From assembly GCA_030039095.1 (NCBI GenBank), contig JASHQP010000569.1, positions 1 to 11,174 of the forward strand: DNA of 11,174 nucleotides, given 5' to 3'. Position numbers and translations under genes: made by a program. Under the pieces are notes generated by a model that made no database searches, was not told the DNA's origin, and saw only the letters and a program-made list of their open reading frames with translations. Position 1 is the first letter of the stretch, and each line of letters starts with the position of its first letter. Source of the DNA: Streptosporangiaceae bacterium. GTDB lineage: Bacteria; Actinomycetota; Actinomycetes; Streptosporangiales; Streptosporangiaceae. Shown here one piece after another: positions 6,374-11,174 of this stretch.

Positions 6374-6398
6374 AGAGTTCCGGCGGTGCCGGGGCTCT
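6374..6398 (+). promoter_or_regulatory. Intergenic hairpin between bmp2 and the ATPase gene
   Basis: AGAGTTCCGGC (6374-6384) pairs over 11 positions, two of them G-U, with GCCGGGGCTCT (6388-6398) around the loop GGT. No U-run follows. In binding-protein operons such stems commonly protect the upstream mRNA end or stop some of the transcripts; here that role is inferred. CCGGC at 6405-6409 could pair with the same GCCGG as an alternative fold. Confidence 0.5.
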
Positions 6399-6429
6399 GG
6401 CCAGCCGGCTCGACACGGAGACAGCCGTT

Positions 6430-8079
6430 GTGAAGCTTGAACTGCGTGGTATCACCAAGCGATTCGGCGGTCTCGTGGCCAACAACCACATCGATCTGGT
6501 CGTCCAGCCTGGCGAGATCAGGGCGCTGCTCGGCGAGAACGGCGCGGGCAAGACAACCCTGATGAACGTGCTGTACGGGCTGATGCAGCCCGAAGACGGC
6601 GAGATCCTCATCGACGACCAGCCCGTGGCCATCCGCTCACCCAAGGACGCGATCAACGTCGGCGTGGGAATGGTGCATCAGCACTTCATGCTCGTCCCGG
6701 TCTTCACCGTCGCGGAGAACGTCACGCTCGGCGCGGAGCCGATCCGAAAGCTCACCCTTCCCGGCGGACTGCACCTGCGATCGCTCGGGTTGCTTGACCG
6801 GCGCCAGGCGCGCGCCTCGGTGCGCGAGCTGTCACAGCGCTTCGGGCTTCGGGTCGATCCCGATGCTTACGTCGAGGATCTGCCCGTGGGGGTGCAGCAG
6901 CGGGTCGAGATCATCAAGGCGCTGCTCAGGGACGCCCAGATGCTCGTGCTGGACGAGCCCACGGCGGTGCTGACACCCGGCGAGACCGAGGACCTGTTCC
7001 ACATCATGCGGCAGCTGCGCGACAGCGGCCGGTCGATCGTCTTCATCTCGCATAAGCTCCGCGAGGTCCAGGCCATCGCCGACAACATCACGGTGCTGCG
7101 CCGCGGCGAGGTCGTCGCCGAGCGGCCACCGACCACCAGCGACGCTGAGCTGGCCGCGCTCATGGTCGGCCGGGCCGTCCAGCTTCGCGTGAGCAAGGAG
7201 CCGGCCAGGCCGGCCGACGTCATGCTCGACGTCCGTGATCTCAGCGTGCCGGACGAGTACGGCGGCCTGGCGGTGGATTCGATCTCCTTCGACGTGCACG
7301 CCGGCGAGATCCTCGGCATCGCGGGGGTTCAGGGCAACGGGCAGACCGAGCTCTGCGAGGCTCTGATGGGCCTGCGGCCCTCGACCGGGTCGGTGCTGCT
7401 CGCCGGGGCGGACATCGCCGAGGCGGGCACCCGCGAGCGGCTCCGAGCGGGCATCGGTTACGTACCCGAGGACCGCCAGGAAGACGGTCTCGTGGGGGCC
7501 TTCCCGGTCGCCGAGAACCTCGTGCTCGACGTCTACGACCAGCCGCCCTACGCCCGCCGCATCGCGATGAGGCCGGACGCGGTCAAAAATGCTGCCATCC
7601 AGCTGGTGAACGAGTACGACGTCCGGACGCCGTCGGTGCTGACCTCGGCCGGGACCCTGTCCGGCGGCAACCAGCAGAAGGTCGTCCTCGCCCGCGAGCT
7701 GAGCCGGCCGAACAAGCTGCTGCTGGCCAGTCAGCCCACCCGCGGCCTGGACGTCGGATCGATCGAGTTCGTGCACTCGGAAATCGTCAAGCAGCGCGAC
7801 CAGGGGGTCGCCGTCATCATCGTGTCCTCCGAGCTCGACGAGATCTACGCGTTGTCGGACCGGATCGCCGTCATGTACGAGGGCAAGATCGTCGGCATGG
7901 TCGCGCCCGACATACCCGAAGAGGAGCTTGGCCTGCTGATGACCGGCGCCGGCAGCGCCGGGTCCGACGGCCAGCCGGGCGGCGACACAGGCCCGCATTC
8001 TCCCGATGCCGACGAGATCCTGGAGATGCCCGGCACGCTGGCCGACCAGGCCGCGCCCCGAACCGAGGAGCCGCAGTGA
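6430..8079 (+). CDS. Nucleoside ABC importer ATPase, two nucleotide-binding domains
   Basis: A 549-residue cytoplasmic ATPase with two fused ABC domains, as in B. subtilis NupO/YufO and the sugar importer RbsA. Domain 1 has Walker [10 protein letters not shown] (35-43), Q-loop Gln84, a relaxed signature VGVQQ (153-157), Walker B MLVLDE (171-176) and His208. Domain 2 has GVQGNGQTE (299-307), with Gln305 in place of the Walker A lysine, a canonical LSGGNQQ signature (410-416), and [10 protein letters not shown] (430-439), where Ser-Gln replaces the usual Asp-Glu. So ATP hydrolysis is probably asymmetric; from memory, the [11 protein letters not shown] form typifies the nucleoside branch. The C-terminal 40 residues are an acidic, Pro/Gly-rich tail. 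GTG 6430 lies nine bases after GGAG (6417-6420). The stop overlaps the next start in GTGA, so ATPase and permease are translationally coupled. Confidence 0.95.
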   Translation: MKLELRGITKRFGGLVANNHIDLVVQPGEIRALLGENGAGKTTLMNVLYGLMQPEDGEILIDDQPVAIRSPKDAINVGVGMVHQHFMLVPVFTVAENVTLGAEPIRKLTLPGGLHLRSLGLLDRRQARASVRELSQRFGLRVDPDAYVEDLPVGVQQRVEIIKALLRDAQMLVLDEPTAVLTPGETEDLFHIMRQLRDSGRSIVFISHKLREVQAIADNITVLRRGEVVAERPPTTSDAELAALMVGRAVQLRVSKEPARPADVMLDVRDLSVPDEYGGLAVDSISFDVHAGEILGIAGVQGNGQTELCEALMGLRPSTGSVLLAGADIAEAGTRERLRAGIGYVPEDRQEDGLVGAFPVAENLVLDVYDQPPYARRIAMRPDAVKNAAIQLVNEYDVRTPSVLTSAGTLSGGNQQKVVLARELSRPNKLLLASQPTRGLDVGSIEFVHSEIVKQRDQGVAVIIVSSELDEIYALSDRIAVMYEGKIVGMVAPDIPEEELGLLMTGAGSAGSDGQPGGDTGPHSPDADEILEMPGTLADQAAPRTEEPQ

Positions 8080-9449
8080 CCGACCCCCCGGCGACCGGGC
8101 CTGACCCGGCGCCAGCCTCGACCGGCTCAGCAGCGGCCGAGTCCGCCGAGCCCGCGGAGGCGGGAACGCCCGAGGGCGGCCAGATCGAGCTCGGCGAGCC
8201 GGGCAAGCCTGCGAGGTCGCGCGCCAGGCTGACCGGAGCCGTGATCATACAGGCGATCACGCAGGGCAGCTCCGTGGTGATCACGATCCTCGCGATCTTC
8301 CTGGCGCTGGTCGTCGGCGGCTTTCTCATCGTGTTCAGCGACCCGGTCGTGACCAAGGCGTGGAGCACGTTCTTCTCCTACCCCGTCTATGCGCTCGCAC
8401 AGACCTGGGACTCGGTGTCGTTCGCCTACTCCCAGATGTTCGAGGGCGCCATCCTCAACCCGTCCACGGTCAGCGCGGCCTTCCACGGCGGCTCGATCGC
8501 GGCGATCTTCTATCCGCTGTCATCGACCTGTGCCCAGGCCACACCGGACATCCTCACCGGCTTGTCGGTGGCGATCGCGTTCCGGGCCGGACTGTTCAAC
8601 ATCGGCGCGGCCGGCCAGTGGGTGGGCGGCGCGATCGTGGCGACCTGGCTCGGTTTCGGGGTGAGCCTGCCGCCGGTCATCCACGTGATCGTCTGCATCA
8701 TCGGCGCCTTCGTCGGCGGGGCGGTGATCGGCTGGGGCGTCGGCCTGCTCAAGGCCAGGACCGGCGCGCACGAGGTCATCGTCACGATCATGCTCAACTA
8801 CGTGATGTACGACCTGCTTGCCTATCTGCTGTCCCACCCGACCATGCTCCAGGAGCCGCACCAGACCAATGAGATCGCGCCGTTCATCGCGAACGACGCC
8901 AACCTCGCGCACGTCGGCGGGCCGCCGCCGCAGGTCGGGATCGGTTTCCTGATCGCCGTCGCGGCGACGATCGCGGTCGCCTGGCTGCTGTCCCGCACGA
9001 CGACCGGATTCCAGTTCCGCACCGTGGGCGCGAGCACGAGCGCCGCGCGCACGGCCGGCATCAAGGTCGAACGGTCCTGGATCCTGGTGATGCTGCTGGC
9101 CGGCGGGCTGGCCGGGCTCTCCGCCGCGGCGGTGGTCCAGGGCACGAACACGCAGCTCACCTTCAACAGCTACGGCACCTACGGAACCGACGGCATCACG
9201 GTTGCGCTGCTCGGCCGGGCCAAGCCGATGGGAGTCATGCTGGCCGGGCTGCTGTTCGGTGCGCTGACGGTCGGCGGCACCTACGTCGAGGCCGCAACGC
9301 TCGGCCAGGTCCCGGCCGACATCGTCCAGGTGCTCGAGGGGCTGATCGTGCTCTTCGTCGCCGCGCCCGCGCTGATCCGCGCGGTGTTCCGGCTGAGGAG
9401 CACCGCGGGCACCGGCATGGAGGCCGTCACGAAGGGGTGGAACGGTTGA
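8076..9449 (+). CDS. Nucleoside ABC importer permease 1
   Basis: A 457-residue integral membrane protein of the BPD_transp_2 family (RbsC/LivH/NupP type), one half of the transport channel. Residues 1-50 form a Pro/Ala/Glu-rich cytoplasmic extension, followed by about eight hydrophobic segments, roughly 67-88, 158-192, 200-225, 235-252, 287-306, 335-357, 374-402 and 415-437. Family motifs are [10 protein letters not shown] (172-181), [14 protein letters not shown] (230-243) and [16 protein letters not shown] (314-329); the last is the cytoplasmic loop likely to contact the ATPase. It is longer than the roughly 350 residues I recall for firmicute relatives, owing to the N-terminal tail and a long first periplasmic region. 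GTG 8076 overlaps the ATPase stop by four bases and lies five bases after GAGGAG (8065-8070), so this start is well supported. Confidence 0.93.
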   Translation: MTDPPATGPDPAPASTGSAAAESAEPAEAGTPEGGQIELGEPGKPARSRARLTGAVIIQAITQGSSVVITILAIFLALVVGGFLIVFSDPVVTKAWSTFFSYPVYALAQTWDSVSFAYSQMFEGAILNPSTVSAAFHGGSIAAIFYPLSSTCAQATPDILTGLSVAIAFRAGLFNIGAAGQWVGGAIVATWLGFGVSLPPVIHVIVCIIGAFVGGAVIGWGVGLLKARTGAHEVIVTIMLNYVMYDLLAYLLSHPTMLQEPHQTNEIAPFIANDANLAHVGGPPPQVGIGFLIAVAATIAVAWLLSRTTTGFQFRTVGASTSAARTAGIKVERSWILVMLLAGGLAGLSAAAVVQGTNTQLTFNSYGTYGTDGITVALLGRAKPMGVMLAGLLFGALTVGGTYVEAATLGQVPADIVQVLEGLIVLFVAAPALIRAVFRLRSTAGTGMEAVTKGWNG

Positions 9450-10711
9450 CCACGCTCGCCGCGGCGGTGCGCGCACCGCTGGCCACGGAACGCCGGCACC
9501 TGGCGGCCGTCACCTTCACCGTCATCGGCCTCATCAACATCTTTGTCTTCGGCTTGCTTGCCCACGCGGGCGACGCCGGCTTCGAGCTGTCGCAGGCCAA
9601 GGCGAGCGTCAAGATCCCGGTGATCAGCGTGCCGGCCGCACCGGTCTGCTACGCGCTGGGCGCGGTGGCGCTCGTGCTGGGCGTGCTGCGCGCGACGGTG
9701 CCATTCAGCCGGCTGGCCAAGCGGCTGGCCATCGCCGGCGTGCTGGTGTGCTTCCTGGTGTCGCTGCTGTGCTGGGCCGACGCGGGCGCGATCCCGCTCA
9801 ACGTGGTCATCATCTCGCAGGGGACGCTCACCGAGTCCATCCCGCTGATTCTGGGCGCCCTGGCGGGCTGCCTCTGCGAGCGCTCAGGCGTGATCAACAT
9901 CGCGATCGAGGGGCAGTTGCTGTTCGGGGCGTTCACCGCCGCGATCGTGGCCAGCGCGTTCGGCGGGCTCTGGGTCGGGCTGGTGGCCGGATCACTGGCC
10001 GGCGGCCTCGTCGGGGTGCTGCTCGCGGTGTTCGCGATCACGTTCCTGATGGACCAGATCGTCCTCGGCGTGGTGCTGAACGCGCTCGCTCTCGGCATGA
10101 CGGACTATCTGTTCGACCGGCTGATGTCCACGAACCCGAACTACAACACCGGGATCACGTTCGGCAGCATCAAGATCCCCGTGCTCAGCCAGATCCCGAT
10201 CATCGGCCCGATCTTCTTCGACTCGACCATCTTCCTGTACATCACGTACGTCGCGATCATCGTGATCCAGGTGGCGCTGTTCCACAGCCGCTGGGGCCTG
10301 CGGGTCCGCGCGGTTGGCGAGCACCCGACCGCCGCCGACACGGTGGGGATCAATGTGCTGTGGATCCGCTACCGCAACGTCATCCTCGGCGGGCTGGTCG
10401 CGGGCATCGGCGGCGCCTACCTGACGATCGGCTCGGTGGGCAGCTTCATCCCGGACATCAGCTCGGGCTTCGGGTACATCGCGCTGGCGGCGCTGATCTT
10501 CGGCCGGTGGACCCCGCTCGGCGCGCTCGGCGCGGCGCTGCTGTTCGGGTTCTGTGAGGAGATGGCCCTGGTGCTCCCGACGGTGAACCCGGTGCTGCCC
10601 GCCCCGATCATGAACATGGCACCGTACGTGGCCACGATCATCGCCGTGGCCGGCCTCGTCGGCAAGGTCCGGCCGCCCAAGGCCGACGGCCAGCCCTACG
10701 TCAAGGCGTGA
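9437..10711 (+). CDS. Nucleoside ABC importer permease 2
   Basis: A 424-residue integral membrane protein, the second channel subunit (NupQ type, BPD_transp_2). The core holds CERSGVINIAIEGQLL (147-162), the loop WGLRVRAVGEHPTAADTVGI (286-305), which probably contacts the ATPase, and GFGYIALAALIFGRW (344-358). Before the core lie about 110 extra residues with three hydrophobic segments (near 24-44, 70-87 and 98-115), so it is longer than the roughly 320 residues I recall for NupQ. The start is uncertain. GTG 9437 has GGAGG 13 bases upstream. TTG 9446 overlaps the previous stop as TTGA, eight bases after AAGGGG, and would remove three residues. Either way the reading frame overlaps permease 1, showing tight coupling. 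It ends 74 bases before the chosen cdd start. Confidence 0.93.
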   Translation: MERLTTLAAAVRAPLATERRHLAAVTFTVIGLINIFVFGLLAHAGDAGFELSQAKASVKIPVISVPAAPVCYALGAVALVLGVLRATVPFSRLAKRLAIAGVLVCFLVSLLCWADAGAIPLNVVIISQGTLTESIPLILGALAGCLCERSGVINIAIEGQLLFGAFTAAIVASAFGGLWVGLVAGSLAGGLVGVLLAVFAITFLMDQIVLGVVLNALALGMTDYLFDRLMSTNPNYNTGITFGSIKIPVLSQIPIIGPIFFDSTIFLYITYVAIIVIQVALFHSRWGLRVRAVGEHPTAADTVGINVLWIRYRNVILGGLVAGIGGAYLTIGSVGSFIPDISSGFGYIALAALIFGRWTPLGALGAALLFGFCEEMALVLPTVNPVLPAPIMNMAPYVATIIAVAGLVGKVRPPKADGQPYVKA

Positions 10712-10712
10712 C

Positions 10713-10742
10713 CGAGCGCCACGGCCACTACCCTGGCGCTTG
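10713..10742 (+). promoter_or_regulatory. Hairpin between permease 2 and cdd
   Basis: CGAGCGCCA (10713-10721) pairs over nine positions, one G-U, with TGGCGCTTG (10734-10742) around a 12-base loop, starting one base after the permease stop. No U-run follows, so it is at most a partial terminator or an mRNA processing or stability element. Confidence 0.35.
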
Positions 10743-10745
10743 ATA

Positions 10746-10755
10746 CCGCATGCGG
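10746..10755. repeat. Perfect 10-bp palindrome CCGCATGCGG, third copy
   Basis: The same ten bases occur at 4837-4846 and 5279-5288, in the lipobox codons of bmp1 and bmp2. This copy is the only one outside clearly assigned coding DNA, just upstream of the preferred cdd start. A protein binding site is possible but unproven. Confidence 0.3.
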
Positions 10756-10785
10756 CTGGCCTCGGATGTGACGGGAGTGGCGACG

Positions 10786-11174
10786 TTGGGGATCGACTGG
10801 CCCGCGCTTCGCGCGGCGGCGCAAACCGTGGCGCAGAGCGCCTACGCCCCCTACTCGCGGCTGCGCGTCGGAGCCGCGGGCCTGGTCGCGGGGGACGGCG
10901 AGGGCAACGGCCGGATCGTGACCGGCTGCAACGTGGAGAACGCCTCGTACGGCCTGGGGCTGTGCGCCGAGTGCGGGCTGGTGTCGGCGCTGCACGCGAG
11001 CGGCGGCGGGAGCCTGGCCGCGGTCAGCGTGGTGGCCGGCGACGGTGCGCCCCTGGTCCCGTGCGGACGCTGCCGGCAGCTGCTGCTCGAGCACGGTGGC
11101 CCCGGGCTTCTGCTCGACGCCGACGGCGGGCCGCTGGAGCTCGGCTCCCTGCTGCCGTCGGCCTTCACCGGGTC
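10786..11174 (+). CDS. cdd: Cytidine deaminase, C-terminal end cut by window
   Basis: A zinc-dependent cytoplasmic enzyme turning cytidine and deoxycytidine into uridine and deoxyuridine, the first step after pyrimidine nucleoside uptake. Evidence is AYAPYSRLRVGAA near the N-terminus, GCNVENASYG, the catalytic CAEC (zinc Cys plus proton-shuttling Glu) and PCGRCRQLLLE with two more zinc cysteines: the small tetrameric three-cysteine type. About 129 residues are visible, ending in LLPSAFTG with no stop; related proteins of about 130 residues end close to this point, so little is missing. TTG 10786 was chosen because GGGAG (10773-10777) lies eight bases upstream and the product begins GIDWPALR, like M. 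tuberculosis Cdd. GTG 10777, GTG 10768 and ATG 10750 are in-frame alternatives without a good ribosome binding site. It probably shares the operon of the importer. Confidence 0.9.
   Translation, partial: MGIDWPALRAAAQTVAQSAYAPYSRLRVGAAGLVAGDGEGNGRIVTGCNVENASYGLGLCAECGLVSALHASGGGSLAAVSVVAGDGAPLVPCGRCRQLLLEHGGPGLLLDADGGPLELGSLLPSAFTG

Noticed and set aside
5329..6489. Minus-strand open frame opposite bmp2
   Set aside because: The product is a reverse-complement shadow of bmp2, without recognisable domains or a start signal.
6832..7998. Minus-strand open frame opposite the ATPase gene
   Set aside because: The ATPase is certain from its motifs; the antisense product has no family features.

Overview
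The window looks like chromosomal DNA from a high-GC actinomycete. G+C is very high, GTG starts are common, lipoproteins carry Ala-Ala-Cys lipoboxes, and the purine nucleoside phosphorylase and cytidine deaminase resemble the mycobacterial proteins as I remember them. No database search was possible. I saw no mobile element, tRNA, rRNA or CRISPR array.

Layout. On the left (1-1189) are a partial membrane acyltransferase and a short XdhC-type Rossmann protein, both on the minus strand. Opposite them is a small molbindin-type (TOBE/Mop) gene on the plus strand. Next (1196-4901) is a leftward group transcribed in the order BMP-family nucleoside-binding lipoprotein (bmp1), purine nucleoside phosphorylase (punA), phosphohexomutase-superfamily enzyme (pmmB-like). 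A 322-base control region (4902-5223) separates this group from a rightward one. It carries strong ribosome binding sites for both flanking genes, an imperfect palindrome and several predicted RNA hairpins. The rightward group (5224-11174) encodes a second BMP lipoprotein (bmp2), a double-domain ABC ATPase, two membrane permeases and a cytidine deaminase that runs off the right edge.

How it fits together. The locus reads as nucleoside uptake plus salvage and catabolism. BMP lipoproteins capture nucleosides outside the membrane, and the ATPase with the two permeases import them. Cytidine deaminase converts cytidine to uridine, and PNP splits purine nucleosides into base and (deoxy)ribose-1-phosphate. 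The mutase next to PNP is a good candidate for moving that phosphate to carbon 5. The XdhC-like and molbindin genes hint at a link to molybdenum-dependent purine oxidation, but no xanthine dehydrogenase is visible.

The known parts are conventional. The most interesting points are two diverging paralogous binding proteins sharing one transporter, a structured bmp2 leader with a possible anti-Shine-Dalgarno loop, an 11-bp intergenic hairpin after bmp2, and a palindrome found three times near gene starts. I do not see a convincing wholly new system.
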